Source: Eutreptiella sp. 'Long Island Sound 2002'
Taxonomy: Eukaryota > Euglenozoa > Euglenophyceae > Eutreptiales > Eutreptiaceae
Reading direction: 5' to 3'
DNA: 64,000 nucleotides
Assembly (NCBI GenBank): GCA_964036045.1
Contig: OZ038382.1
Span: forward strand, 111,994,578-112,058,577
A program made the position numbers and the translations under genes. How positions within the stretch are numbered: the first letter of the stretch is position 1; each line of letters opens with the position of its first letter. Positions 1 through 13,279 of the stretch are shown in pieces. The notes beneath the pieces are model-generated. The model saw only the letters and a list, made by a program, of their open reading frames with translations. It was not told the DNA's origin and did not search any database.

Positions 1-120
1 ACGCAAGAAGAGCAAAGGAGGCGCGACGTCGAAATGGATAAGGCACACAACCAACGTCGAGCTGCTGAGGTGGATATGACTGAAGTGCAGTTGAGGCGCG
101 AAGCGGGGCAAAAGCTATCC
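1..120 (+). CDS. Partial exon of an unrecognised charged protein
   Basis: The frame is open from the first base. It encodes about 40 residues very rich in Arg, Glu, Gln and Lys (starting TQEEQRRRDVEMDKAHNQRR), a composition typical of a coiled coil. The frame reaches AAG followed by GTATTGATGA near 120, which looks like an exon end with a splice donor; beyond it the frame stops. The start lies outside the window and no family can be named. It could be a host exon or part of another repeat cut by the retroelement to its right. Confidence 0.3.
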
Positions 121-129
121 AAGGTATTG

Positions 130-245
130 ATGAGCGCGCTGTCTGTGTGTCGTTTGTGAGTCAGCGCTGTCTGTGTGTCATTTCTGTGTCTTTTGGGTGT
201 CAGCGCGCTGTCTGTGTGTTCGTTGTGTGTCAGCGCGCAACAGCG
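130..245. repeat. Degenerate GTGTGTC/CAGCGCG repeat
   Basis: Four imperfect copies of a block built from a CGCGCTGTCTGTGTGT core and a TGTGTCAG tail follow one another. No coding frame or other element is visible between here and the edge of the retroelement near 296. Confidence 0.5.
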
Positions 246-295
246 CATGTGCGAGCAGCTTACCAGGGTGGTAGACATAGGACCTGGGCTTCCGC

Positions 296-1866
296 CTTTC
301 CAATGGAAAAGCCCTGAAACTGGCATATGAACACCAATCAAGCAAAATTGGGGAAGGAGGTAAACATACACAGTCACAGCCATAGACCCCTCATTCCCCG
401 GACGGAAGACCTTCTCTTGACTCACCAACATATTGCCCTGAACCAGGTCAAATGAGATGACTAAATGCCATGTGTCAAAAGTCAATACACAAACCCCAAA
501 AATGTGTTCACTCCCAAGCCTCTAAATTTTAGCCCAATAGGGGAGGTGGCGTGTCATGGCCTAGAGTGGCACTCAGGACCATGCCCTACCCTGACATAAC
601 TCTGGTTGGACTTGTTGGACATATGGTGCTTGGGACCATTTGTGAACAATCCCCCCGCTTGGATCTCCACATGGACGCATAGGGACACCTTCAAACCTCG
701 TCACCACAGGCACCATCAAAATGGGAAAATTGATAGTTGCGCTTGTGGGTCGCTCCGTAAGCCTTCCCACATGCAATTTATGTGCGGTAGACTTACTCTA
801 GCGCTATGGAGCACACCTGTAGGACATGAGCAAAGCCTTTGCCACGTGCGACTCCATGTATCTTCCTACAACCGGAGATATATAAAATGGGCGTGAGCAT
901 AGCGAAGCACATACCATGCATATCACACATACCCTCAAAAATGGCTCCCACCATGGTATGTCATGACCCTCCATGGCCATAACGTCACGTTAAAAAAACG
1001 TAGGAACCCAAGGAAAGTTTCTATGCAACACCAACACTCATGCAGTACACTCGAAAGTCGCATTAAAATATTCAGTTGCATGGTCGAAGAGTTATAAATC
1101 ACTTTCTACCATCTTGACCATCATCCCTTGCTACACCCCGCATGTGTACACATCAAAAGCATTTGACGCTTCCTCAATTAAGTTGAGACCAAGGCAATTC
1201 CAGCCCATATCTCAAAATGGAAATTCTTCGCAGTGAGCCCCAGATATGGTTTTGCAAAGTGGCCTCACGAATCAATTTTGTTTCGCCTATATCTCCGAGA
1301 AAAATGAAGGAGACAACAAAAGGAAGGTTGATTCGTGATCGGGGAAAAATGTAGGACCACTCGAAATTCATCATATCCAGTGCGGCGACCTCAAAATCGA
1401 AAATCCGATTCTGAATGTCTGAAAAAATCGAATTAATTTTGCGAGTGTATAACATGAAAATTGCGGAAGCAACGAACCCTTTTCTGATGAAATCTGACCC
1501 TTCATCGGGGTTTCCGCTAAAATATCTGTAAATAACAGTTAACCAATCGGTTACCGCAAAATCGCGAGCCAACTGACAGTCGCCGATACATTGACAATCA
1601 GAACGGATAGCTGAAAATTTACGGAAACATTATGATAAAAAAACCCTGTTGATTCCTGATATTTTGATATATAAATCTCAGCCGGCGGCGCCTCGGTATT
1701 GACTGTGGCCGCTCATAGCTGGAATGGCTAAGCCTATCACACCATCACATCAGGTTAGGTCAGGTGGATGGGAGAGTATGATATCAGCCAATGGCAGCTT
1801 GCCCGCCCATAGATACACACACCCCAAGTGACCCAAAGATGGCCACGAGGGTCCGAACCGGCTTCA
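296..1866 (-). repeat. 3' LTR of element A (5'-end truncated on the plus strand)
   Basis: It matches the LTRs of B and D but lacks the first 300-plus bases of the full LTR, and also a segment of about 550 bases that B and D carry. Its inner end, GGCTTCA at 1860-1866 (TGAAGCC on the element strand), abuts a polypurine tract. A 132-codon frame (1174-1572, minus) is open and is also open in the other A and D copies. Confidence 0.75.
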
Positions 1867-1877
1867 CCCTCCTTCTC
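1867..1877 (-). promoter_or_regulatory. Polypurine tract of element A
   Basis: On the element strand it reads GAGAAGGAGGG immediately before the LTR TGAAGCC. This is the expected position of the plus-strand priming site. The equivalent tracts lie at 13269-13279 in B and 40532-40542 in D. The 300 bases between it and the pol stop (1878-2177) hold only 3' untranslated element sequence. Confidence 0.65.
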
Positions 1878-2177
1878 AGAGCGTTGTATCCGCTCGGAAG
1901 TCATTGAAGAGAGGACGGGAGGACCCCAATGGGCTCCAACCTCCCCCCCATGTCCCAAGGACACATGGAGGCCCCACATACGGCGGAGGCTTCCCCCATG
2001 CCCCAAGGGAGGGGTGAGGACACTCACAATCGGTGCCCTCCGCCATATCCGGTCTCCTCTTGATCTACAACATGGACCAAGGGGATCAAAAATAGAGAAA
2101 CGTCGTCGACCGATCTAAATACGTATACCACAATGAAATATATATGTGGAGACCGAGTGAAGGGGGTATATGGCCAA

Positions 2178-5100
2178 TTAAGGCACGAAAAAACCCCGGA
2201 TAAACGCCCTCATCCGTCTCCCAAGCACAGAGACAAACATAAATGCCAAGGGGGATTCATTACGGTGCTTTAGCAGCCACAAATTGGACCACACGTCCTT
2301 GACATCCAAAGAAATGTTCCTTTTCTTTAGATAATCCATCCAGACCGTAGTATACCTCGGAACGAAACTGCTCGGGGGCTCCAAAAAATCTCTGCATGCG
2401 GCAAATCCCTTCCAACGGACCTTATATAGCCTCCTTCTGGGTGTCCCCGGGTCTGGCTTGTCCATCAGGATCTTCTCGGCGGTGAAGTCGTCGTCCTCAC
2501 CCTCGTCATTTGAGTCCACATCGCCGGCTGTGAAACCAAAGGTGACGGGACGTCCGCCGGCGTCTGGTGCTCGAAGACGAAGCTGGGTGTGGTCGCGGTC
2601 AAGGATCTTGTTATCCCCCACACGAACCGCATACACATCCTGCCCAACCTTCCGAACGATTACCCCCGGCACATACCAAGACGCCTGCCGATGCCTGGAC
2701 AGGACATCCTTGTGGTGCCGCTCCACCCATACGGTATCTCTGAGGGCATACTTCTGGACTTTTCCCTGCTTGAAATACTTGGCCCTCTTCTCATGCTCGT
2801 CCTGAAGTGCTTTGCACACCATGGCCGCCGTGTCGTCTGCCTCAGCCATCATAGCACTCGCATCCCGGGCTACCTTGCCATGGTTCAACCACGGGAGAGT
2901 GCAAGACACTCGATCCCCTAGGAACAGGATACAATGGGGCGACAGTCCAGTGGGCCCCGGAAGGTCGTGGTACGCCTGGAGTACTCTCCACAGCGAATTG
3001 TACCAATTCCGGCCCGGTTCGTCAAAGTGCAGCTGGCGGAACCTTTCGAACATCTGCCGCCCGGCCACCTCAGCACGGCCATTCAATCGGCCGTGGTACG
3101 CCACGGTCTTGGCGTGCCAAATCCGCATGTGCTTGCACATCGTCTTGAACCACCTCCCCACAAATTGACTGCCCCGATCGCTGCAGATGACAGCTGGTAC
3201 ATCAAAAATCGTCAGCCAATGCCTGATCATGGCAGTAGTGACAGTCTTGGCCTGCAGACCCACTCCATGCTTGTCCTCCTTGTCCTTCTTCTTGGACTTC
3301 TTGCAAAGGACCGCCACGATATACCCGCTGTGCCTATCCACCGCCAGGATCACACAGTCGTAGGTCTCTCCTTCCACGGTGACCTCGGGCATGGCGAATG
3401 CATCCATGGCCACGGACCGCATAGGGGCCTCCGGTATAGCCGTATACACCGGGTCGCCAGCCGTGGAGCGGTTGGGGCTCTTCGTGGCCCGACACACGGC
3501 ACAGTCGCTGCAGTACCTATCCAGGATGGCGTAGTACCCCGGTGGGGACTTGAAACGCCACTCCAGGTCCTGCTGCATCTTCTCTCGACCAGGATGCATG
3601 AGCTGGGCGTTATGCCAGTGGTCAATGAGCTGCTCCAATTGGTTCTCAGGGACCAATAGCTTGTCCTTGAGGAATAATTTATCCCCAGCCTCGGTCAAGC
3701 CCTCAGGCCATTCGTCGTCCGACGGGGCGCTCACGGCATTCCAGTACCTGCTCCAGTGGTCGGATGCCACATAGTCATCCGACCAGTCTTCTCTCAGCAC
3801 CGACCTGACTAGCTCTACGGGGGCCACCATCCATTGCTCGAGGGTTTCCTTTCGAATAGCTTGAACTCGGGCGCCCCGAAACTTGGCCAGGTCTGTACGA
3901 TTTGCCATCACCACAAAGCACTTGACCCCCTCTTGCTCCATGGCCTTCTCCATCTCGCTGATGCGCTTGGCCTCCTCGGTCTCCTCGGCGTCCCCATGGC
4001 TGGATATGTCCATCCATGCTTTGCCAGCGGGGTAGGCCCATCGACTGAGGCAGTCCGCCACAGGGTTGTCCTTCCCCGGGACGTATACGACCCTGAGGTC
4101 GAACTTGGAGAGCGTCTCATGCCATCGGGCCCTCCTTGCCGCCGGTCCCTGGGGGGTGTCGACGTGCTCCTTGTGCCAGCTCTGTAAGGACTGATGGTCC
4201 GTACAAACCACCACTGGTTGTAATCCAATGTGGCCAGACCACTTCCTGAGCGCACAAACAATGGCGTACATCTCCTTCTCCCTCGCGGTCCAGGTTCCAC
4301 GTTGGCCCTAGGCCAGGATCCGGCTCCAAAACGCCACGGGTACGTGCGACCCGTCGTCCTGGACCTGCTCGAGGACTGTCCCTGCAGCATAGTCCGGGGC
4401 GTCCGTCCGTAGCACGAATCCCTTGTTCGGGTCCACCAGGAATAGCCCCAGCTGCCCCAGGAGTCGCTCCTTCAGGCGGCTGAAAGCATCTTCGGCCTCA
4501 GGGGTCCAGGCAGGCTTCTTCTTGCTCCCCTTCCGGCCATCGAACTTCCCCACCTGCAGCATCTTGTGCAGCGGGCCCGATACTTACGCATACATCCGGA
4601 CATAGCCCGAATAGTAATTGCAGAACCCCATGAAGGATCGGAGTTTGCTGATGGTCTGGGGCTTCTCCAAGTGGTGCAGGGACGCCAGCTTCCCAGGCAT
4701 GGGACGGCGTTGCCCGTGACCAACCACGTGACCCGCAAACTCCACTTCCCTCACGAAGAGTGAGGCTTTGGTGGGCTTGCACACCATGTTGCGCTTGTCC
4801 AGCTCGCTGAGCACTCGGCGCAGATCCTTCTCATGCGCTTCGATGAGCTCGTCCTCAGTCATGTCTTCCGTGCCGGACCTGATGATGATGTCATCCACAA
4901 AAGGAATCGGCACAGTCCCGGACGGGACCGAGTAGGTCCTCCATCATGCGCTGGAAAGCAGCGTTGCCATTCTTGGCGCCCATAGGCACCACTTTCCACT
5001 GCATGGGCCCCAGCGGCGTCGACATCGCTGTGCAGGGCCTGGAGTCCGGGTGTAGCGGCATCTGGTGATAGCCGTGTTTCAGGTCTAACCCCGTGAAGAT

Positions 5101-7325
5101 CCGTCTTTTTTGTTGTTTTTGGAGGATGGTGTCGATCAGAGGAAGCGGGTACGAGTCGTGCTCGGTTTGCTCGTTCAAACCTCTGTAATCAACCACCAAC
5201 CTCCACTCGCCCTTCTCTTTCTTGGGCACGATAAAGGCTGGGCTGGCCCACTCACTGTCGGAGGGTTCGATCCAGCGCCGCTCAATAAACTCGGCCAACA
5301 ACTTCTTCATGGCATCGGCCCGATCCCCCTGAAGTTGGTGCTCCCGATGACGATAGATCTTGGGGTTTGGCTTCAGCTTGATCCTCGCTGTGCCAAACCT
5401 CCCACGATCTGGAGGGTTCTTGTTGGCGACGCCACTGAATAGCCGCGGATAGGCATTTATCAGCCTCTCCTTCAGCTCGGCGATCTTCGGGTTCTCCTGG
5501 GCCTCTTCAGCCACTTGCTTCGGTATCGATACAACCGACCGCACTGCGGTAGAGGCCTCTTCCGGGTCCGAGTCCGACTTCTCCTTGTCCGATATGCCGT
5601 CTTCATCGTCGTGGGGCGCGCTTCCCACCAATAATCTTCGGAAATTTGCGGCATCGGCCTGGTTCTTGTCGCTACCGGCCCCCATTCTTGGAAAATCCAA
5701 CGTCGGCGGGTCCGACCCGACCGGACCATCAAATTGGTCCGCGATGTGATCCATGACCCTCACCAGGAACTCATCCTTCTCGTACTTGCCGGTGACCAAC
5801 ATCTTGTCATCCCACCAATGCGAGATGTGACCATTGCTCGCCCCTTCTTGGCTGCCACACGGCCGTGCATCCCCATCCGCATGTAGTTGACGACATGGTC
5901 GATCTCGGCGTGGGACAGGACGTCAATGCCATCCATTGGCTGATCCGTCCCCTCCTTGGGCTGAAACATGGCCTGCATGGGCACCGCCTCAATCCTACGG
6001 ATGAATGCTTCATCACCCGTGGGCTGGGCTTGCGCCCCATCCACCAGGAAAGCCTTGGTACCCCACGCTTGAACCGGGGAGGGCATCAATAAACCCTTGG
6101 CTTCGATGAACAACTCCTCCTCTGGCCCGAATTACATCTCGTTCAGGGTGATGGAATCCAGCGTCGATTTGAGACCTTGCAGCGGACATGGGGTGGATCC
6201 TATGCCGGTTATGACCAGGATCCCCTTCGCCCTATCCGCGACGATCTTCTCCACTGTACGTCTGGTATTTTCCAGGGAGCCATGCCAATACATGGTCCCC
6301 CACTCCTTCAAGCCCCAATGATTGTGCCAGGCTGAGTCTCCTCGATGCCAATGCCACCTACACTTCCTCAAAAGTGGGGCATCCCGGGAAGCGAAGACGT
6401 CCGTCTCGGGCGCTTTGGCTCCCAGCGTCTGAATCATCTTGGCATACACCTGCGGCGCCATCCCATACTCCGTGAGCTGAACTCCGTGATCTCCTCTGGA
6501 CTGGGCACCCACAGCTTCCACCGCTTGGGCGATCCGATCCTCTTCCTCAGCATTCCATTGGGATGATCCGCATGCATAGTCCGTGGACAGCCATGTAAGG
6601 CATTCATCATCCTCCCGGACCAGCGTTGCACGATGGGGAAGGGCTCCAATGGCGTTTCCCACCATGAAGTCATACCCCATGATCATATCCCAATGTGTAA
6701 TGTCGGCCACATAGAAGTTCCCGGATAGAGTGCTTCTCTTCGCCAAATCAGGGCGGTTCAAGCGCTCATGCTCCCAGAAATCCATACTGATAGTGGCCTC
6801 ATGGGTGCCACCACCCATAATCTCTCCATTGGCCACCTTCAGGCGTACCGGTCTACGGCTGGGCTGCAGGGATTCCTCCTTGAACAACCCTCTCTGGACC
6901 AGGCTCACCTGGGCACCCTTATCCACCAAAACATCCACCACCAACTCCTCTTGTCCGCACCGTACACGCACCTTCAAGTGCAACTGCCGCTCGTCACCCT
7001 GCGGTGTATGGACAACTCTCACGGCATGCAACTCTAGCACATCCGGGTGCATCAGAACTTCGAGGGTATGGTCACGGATGGTGTAGATCCTGGGCTGGTC
7101 CTGCCTGTCCACGGGGCTCCCCGTGGTCGCTCTTTCTTTCTTGCCACGTCCCTTGCCCACATACACTTCCCTTGGCAGGGCGCTCCAGGGGTTGGGAGTG
7201 ACGAACGTCAGTGGTTTTGGCTCTTCTGGAACCTTCTCCGGCACCCAATGTGCCTTCGCTTTCTCTAGGATTCCACTGATTTTCAGAGGAGAGACCTCCG
7301 AGGTCACAATCCCGTGGGGGCTCCT
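2178..7325 (-). pseudogene. Element A pol: protease, Dam-like domain, RT, RNase H, integrase, chromodomain (broken)
   Basis: Similarity to the B polyprotein runs throughout. The protease site is DKG rather than DTG near 6930, a probable inactivation. The domain between protease and RT ends at a TAA at 6132. The frame slips near 5820 and 4905 (the FVDD reverse-transcriptase site lies around 4890), is stopped by TAA at 4584 and again by TAG at 4308 inside RNase H. Downstream, 4271-2178 is open and encodes the end of RNase H, the HHCC/DDE integrase and a chromodomain in which the conserved Trp of DSWEPP is changed (DFLEPP). Gag and pol share a frame, separated by TAG at 7326-7328. Confidence 0.85.
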
Positions 7326-9714
7326 CTACACGTGGCCTGCCGCAGCTCCCTCCTGCTGCGATCCGCCCAGACTTTCTGCACCACGTTGCTGGGCTTTGAG
7401 TTACTCCAACATCCTCAACATGTCCTCAGCGATGTCCCTGATCAACCTCACGTGTCGGTCCGGGCCAGGTCCTCCACTATAGCCTTTTCCTCCGCCTTTC
7501 CCTTGGCCCTTTCCTTGGCCTTTTCCACCGTCTCCGTCCTTTGCCTTCCAATCGGCAATTCGTTGCTCCTTGGGCTTCTTGTCGGGATGGGCGGCGAAGT
7601 AGGCCTTCTTGTCAGCCTCATATACCTTGCAATGCCGGTGGTCATGTGCATGGTTGTTCCCGTTGCCGTAGCAGACCCAGCAACCGTCGTGCTGTGATCT
7701 GTACTCGCGGAACGAGAGCGGCGGGTTCCCGATCCTCCGCGGTTCCTTGCGGTTCTTGTTGAACCTTGGGTCCAGGCGGTTCCACCTGGACCTGTCCTGC
7801 CCATGCTCCTTCATATTGTGCGCTACGAACGCGAAGAAGTGGGCTTCTTCATGATCTTCTTGGGTGGTCGCGGTTCAGAGATCTTGGCCGCTTCCACTCC
7901 CTTCCTCCGCGGTGCCGACCGTGTCCTCCTTGACCTCTCGGTGTTGGCAATCTTCCCGATGACCTCGATGTCCATGGCCCTGTCGATCCTGCACGTGGGC
8001 CTCGTTCTTGGCGTTGAGCTTCAGCTCCACCGTGATGTACTTCACGATCTCGTCCAGGCTCATGCGAGCGAAGATGATCTGCATCCTCAGCGGCTCTCCG
8101 CGCCTCCACTCCGCGTTGTTGAGGCGCATCAGCCTTTGCCCCATGGTGTCGCCGAATACCTCCACGTAGACGGCGTTCTTCAACCCCAACATTAGGCTGG
8201 GCTCGCCGAGGTTTCGCCAGAAAAACTCCATTATTCTGGCGTGGGTGTCCTCCGATGCCATGATCCGTACGGCCACGCGCTTCTTTGCTCTCTTCTTCTC
8301 CTTGTCCTCCACCTTCTTCTTCCAGTTGCCGGGGAGGACGACCTTGAGCAGGTGTCGGATCTCGCTGGACTCATTCCAGTCCTCCACCTGCTTGAGGCTT
8401 CTTCGGTACTTGCGCATGTACCGATTTCATTCTCGGACCCTCAACTCCCCGCGCTCCAGCGGCAGCGGAATGGACCACATATCCTCCAACTTCTGGTTGG
8501 GGGCGTCCACTCGCTCCTCGTCCCCTAGCCACCGGAGGCAGGCCTGCTCCGTCTGGATCAATCCCTCGCGGATCTGATTCCTGAGCTCCTCCTTCAGGTC
8601 CTGCGCCAACCTGTGTGGGAATGTCCGACATACCCACTTGTCCCTTGGCGCTCCCTTCATCTCGCAGACGACCTCCTCGGCAAAGTTCTCCCAATCCAGG
8701 ATGAAGTCATCCAGGTTGGAGGGGTTGCCATCGTGGTAGGGGATTTTGATTCCCCTGAGGTCGTCAATCCTGATGGCGTCTCCGACGTCCGCAGCCACCC
8801 TTCCACCGGGACGGATACCACCTGTGGCCGGGGGGTGTGAGTACACTCCCCGTACATCCCTCTCCTCCATGGAGTGCGGTCCGGTTGGGCCTGAACCCAT
8901 GGAGTTTGGAATGCGGGAGGGACTTGCTCCACCGGCTGTCCATATCCCCGTAGTGGGGTCCTTCACCCACAGGTTTCCGCCTGGATGGCCTCGACCATGT
9001 CCGTCGGCACCTCCCATGGTTCCCCCTTCATGGTCTGGATCTCCATTTCCGCATAAACTGCATGGGCAGTCATAGCGGTTGGTGGATCCTGGGCGGCATG
9101 GGACATCTGTACCGTCAGGCTCCTCAGGTCCGTGGTTGCGTGCTCTTCCCGCATGGACCCAGCCGGTGCCGTATGCTCCCCGAGCATTATGGATTCGCTG
9201 AACATGGGAACAAGCGGCAGCGCACCCGGGTCAACACGCGGAGGCGCGTAAGGTGCCTCTGCAGGGCCGCCCATGGGTTTCTCCATGGCGCTCCTGAGGG
9301 TCTTAACCCGCTCGACCAGCTCTGCTGTTGCCGGCCTTGCCGGGAGGTCCGGTCCCGAGGCGAGGGGTTGTAACTCCTCTAGCCTTTTCAGGCGTCCCGA
9401 CATGTCCTGCACCAGGTGGAGGAGGCTGTCCACCACTCGCTGCTGCTTCTGCAGGGCCATCTCCAGCTTCTCCCGGTACCGGTCCTGCTCCGCTCGCAGC
9501 TCCGCCATGTCTCTCTCCGCTTCCGACTGGTCATCCAGGATCCCCGCGATGTCCTCCTCTAGGCCGTCCTTCTGGTTGTCCAGGCAGTCGAGGTGCTGCA
9601 CGATGGCGTCCATCCCCTTCTTTGGGGACTTGCCGATGAGGAAGGATACGTGCTCGCAGTGGCACTCAACGTGCTTTCCACCTGATCCCGCGCATCCCAC
9701 GGTCCCCGGCGCCT
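7326..9714 (-). pseudogene. Element A gag remnant
   Basis: It starts, in element orientation, at the Cys/His cluster SGGKHVECHCEHVSFLIGK (about residue 250 of B gag). It then covers the coiled-coil segment, the capsid-like region, the zinc knuckle CWVCYGNGNNHAHDHRHC and the Gly/Lys-rich tail. Lesions are a frameshift near 9000, TGG to TGA near 8425, TGA at 7875 and TAA at 7401, just before the normal gag TAG at 7326. The N-terminal part and the PBS are missing, replaced by LTR sequence at 9715. Confidence 0.8.
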
Positions 9715-10905
9715 CGGGACCATTTGCGAACAATCCCCCCACTTGGATCTCCACATGGACACATAGGGACACCTTTGAACCTCCTCACGACACGCACCAT
9801 GAAAATGAGAAAATTGATAGTGGCGCTTGTGCGTCGCTCCGTAAGCCTTCCCACATGCACTATATGTGCGGTAGACTTGGTCTAGCGCTATGGAGCACAC
9901 CATTAGGACATGGGCAAAGCCTTTGCCACGTGCGACTCCGTGTATCTTCCTACAACCGGAGATATATAAAATGGGCGTGAACATAGCGGAGCACATACCA
10001 TGCATATAACACATACCCTCAAAAATGGCTCCCACCATGGTATGTCATGAGCCTCCATGGCCATAACTTCACGTCAAAAATACGTAGGAACCCAAGGAAA
10101 GTTTCTATGCAACACCAACACTCATGCGGTACACTCAAAAGTTGCATTTAATTATTCGGTCGCATGGTCCAAGAGTTCGAAATCACTTTCGACCCTCTTG
10201 ACCGTTATCCCTTGCTACACCACGCATGTGTACACATCAAAGGCGTTTGACGCTTTGTAAATTAAGTTGAGACCAAGGCAATTCCAGCCCATATCTCAAA
10301 ATTGACATTCTCCGCAGTGAGCCGGAGATATGTTTTTTCAAAGTTGCCTCACGAAGCAATTTTGTTTCGCCCATATCTCCAAGAAAAATGAAGGAGACAA
10401 CAAAAGGAAGGTTGATTCGTGATCGGGGAAAAATGTAGGACCACTCGAAATTCATCATATCAAGTGCGGCGACCTCGAAATCGAAAATCTGATTCTGAAT
10501 GTCTGAAAAAATCGCGTTAATTTGTGTATAACATAAAGTGTATAACATGAAAATTGCGGAAGCAACGAACCCTCTTCTGATGAAATCTGTCCCTTCATCG
10601 GGGTTCCTGCTAAAATATCTGTAAATAACAGTTAACCAATCGGTTACCGCAAAATCGCGAGCCAACTGACAGTCGCCGATACATTGACAATCAGAACGGA
10701 TAGCTGAAAATTTACGGAAACATTATGATAAAAAAACCCTGTTGATTCCTGATATTTTGATATATAAATCTCAACCGGCGGCGCCTCGGTATTGAATGTG
10801 GCCGCTCATAGCTGGAATGGCCAAGCCTATCACACTATCACATCAGGTTAGGTCAGCTGGATGGGAGAGTATGATATCAGCCAGTGGTGGCTTGCCGGCC
10901 CATAG
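9715..10905 (-). repeat. 5' LTR of element A, inner part, interrupted by element B
   Basis: It aligns with 634-1813 of the left A LTR and stops at CCCATAG, where the B LTR starts. The alignment resumes after B at 24107 (ATAGATACACACACCCC) and runs to GGCTTCA at 24164. The resumed piece carries A-type variants (an extra AC in the CA tract, CCAAAGATGG), not those of the adjoining B LTR. Confidence 0.75.
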
Positions 10906-13268
10906 TAAAGAAGGTCCCTACCAGGACCGGCCCCCGCTGTGCCCCTTCCGCCTGTAATCCCCGCTGACTTGCTCCGGATCAATGCTTGCATTTATCAAAA
11001 TCCAGGGTCCAAAACCAAAAATATAGAAAATAGAAAATACAATCCTCCTTCAACCCTGAATGGCAACCAGATCCCACAAGTATGGCAATAACCCAATTCA
11101 CAATCCAAATCAGGTTGCGGGCTTTCGTTCAGCACACCGATATTCCCACGGTGGCGGGCATGTACAAGAATTGCACCAAGGAAGAAAGCCCTGAAATTGA
11201 CATATGAACACAAATAAAGCAAAGTTGGGGAAAGAGGTAAACATACACATTCACAGCCATAAACCCCTCATTCCCTGGACTCAAGACCTTCCCTTGACTC
11301 ACCAACATATTGCCCTGAACCAGGTCAAATGAGATGGCTGAATGCCATGTGTCACACGTCACTACATAAACCCCAAAAATGTGTTAACCCCCAAGCCTCT
11401 AAATCCTAGCCCAATAGGGAAGGTGGCGTGTCATGGCCTAGGGTGGCACTCAGGAGCATGCCCTACCTTGACATAACCTTGGATGGACTTGGAGTCGAAT
11501 GGGCTTGGAGAAATGACCTATCAGTTTGAACTCATAACATGTCAAAAAACTGCCAATTCACACCATATTGGCCATATGCACAAAATATGCTCAAAATTGA
11601 AGTTACTACTTATCCGAAGGCTCAAAGCATGCATGGAATCGAAGTCTAGTATTCATGGAGGATAGAGACCAAAGGCCAATGCCCATGTACATCCCCATTT
11701 TACCCTCGAAACCCTTTCGGATATGGGCGCCACGCACTGCCCAAGTCAGCCCATGATCTTGAGACCAAATCTTGTGATCGTTCGTGCGCCAAGCCAAATG
11801 GAGTTCATGATCCGGCATATGGTGGTGTTCAACTCCAAAGCATTTGCCAACATATGAATAACATACCATGGTTCGACTCTCCATAGGCTTCTTGCTGTTA
11901 GCTGACCAGGTGAGTACACAAAACGCCAAAACGAGCAAAAATTGAGGTCAAAAACATGAAAATATGACCAAATACAAAGTTGTCATGATAGTATATCTCT
12001 ATGCTCACCCATGATATCCGCTCATGGTTCAATACACAAATGATTGGAACCATTTGCGAACAATTCCCCCACTTGGATCCCCAATCGGGCGCATGGAGAT
12101 ACCTTCGCCACTAATATCTACATGCCCCATGAAAATGGGAGTGCACTCATGGATCTCATTGTCAAACATACCATGAGCAATACATACGCGGTAGACTTGG
12201 TCTAGCGCTTTGAATTCTACAATTGGGACATGGGCAAAGCCCTTGTCACGTATGGCTCCCCATCTCTTCGGCCACACGAAGATATATAACATGGGCGTGA
12301 GCATATCAAACATATACCATGCATACAACACATACCCTCAAAATATGGCTCCCACCATGATATGTCATGTCCCTCCATTGACATAACTTCACGTTAAAAA
12401 TACGTAGGAACCCAAGGAAAGTTGCTATGCAACCCCAACACCCATGCGGCACACTCGAAAGTCACAATAAAATATTCGGTTGCACGGTCCAAGAGTTATA
12501 TATCATTTTATACCCTCTTGACCCTTTTCCCTTGCTACACCAGACAAGTGCACACACCAAAGGCGTTTGATGCTTCCTAAATTAAGTTGAGACCACGGCA
12601 GTTCCAACCCAACCTTCCTTATTCTCATTCCTCACACTCGCGCGTAGATATGGCTCTTCAAAGTGATCCCACGATTCACTTTTGTTTCCCTTATATCTCC
12701 AAGTCAAATGGGTGGCAAGTATAAGGGAAACCTGATTCGGGCATAGGGAAAGGAGTATGACCAATCGAAGAAGTCCAAATCAAGTGCGGCGATGTCGAAG
12801 TCCAAAATCCGATTTCGACATCACGAAAAATTCGGATTAAAGTTTCGAGTGCTTATTTAGAAAAATGCGGAAGCAACGAACCCTTTACAGATGAAATTTG
12901 ACCCTTCATCGGGGTTTCCGCCAAAATATCTGGAAATAACAGTTAACCAATCGGTTAACGCAAAATCGCGAGCCAACTGACAGTCGCCGATACATTGACC
13001 ATCAGAACGAAAGGCTGAAAAATTACGGAAACATTATGATAATAAAACCCTGTTGATTCCTGATATTCCGATATATAAATCTCCGCTGGCGGTGCCTCGG
13101 TTCTGAATATGGCCGCTCATAGCCGGAATGGCCAAACCTATCACACTATCACATCGGGTTAGTCCAGGTGGATGGGAGAGTATGATATCAGCCAATGGCG
13201 GCTTGCCGGCACATAGATACACACCCCAAGTGACCCCAAGATGGCCACGGGGGTCCGAACCGGCTTCA
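10906..13268 (-). repeat. 3' LTR of element B
   Basis: It starts TAAAGAAGGTCCC and ends GGCTTCA on the plus strand. The length equals that of the right copy. The bases after it are the polypurine tract, then untranslated sequence up to the pol stop at 13663. TATA-like motifs lie at 12284 and 13071. Confidence 0.9.
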
Positions 13269-13279
13269 CCCCCCTTCTC
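13269..13279 (-). promoter_or_regulatory. Polypurine tract of element B
   Basis: On the element strand it reads GAGAAGGGGGG directly before the LTR TGAAGCC. Its position fixes the LTR boundary and makes the two LTRs equal in length. The segment 13280-13662 is 3' untranslated sequence with no credible gene. Confidence 0.75.

Larger units (their letters stand above)
296..10905 (-). mobile_element. LTR retrotransposon A (Ty3/gypsy chromovirus), decayed
   Basis: On the minus strand it runs, from right to left: partial 5' LTR (9715-10905, continued at 24107-24164 beyond inserted element B), gag remnant, pol remnant and 3' LTR (to 296). The left LTR is truncated: similarity to the copies at 21744 and 27120 begins only near 296. 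The PBS and roughly the first quarter of gag are deleted, so gag joins directly to LTR interior at 9714/9715. Many stops and frameshifts show it cannot be autonomous. It belongs to the same family as B and D and is closer to D. Confidence 0.85.
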
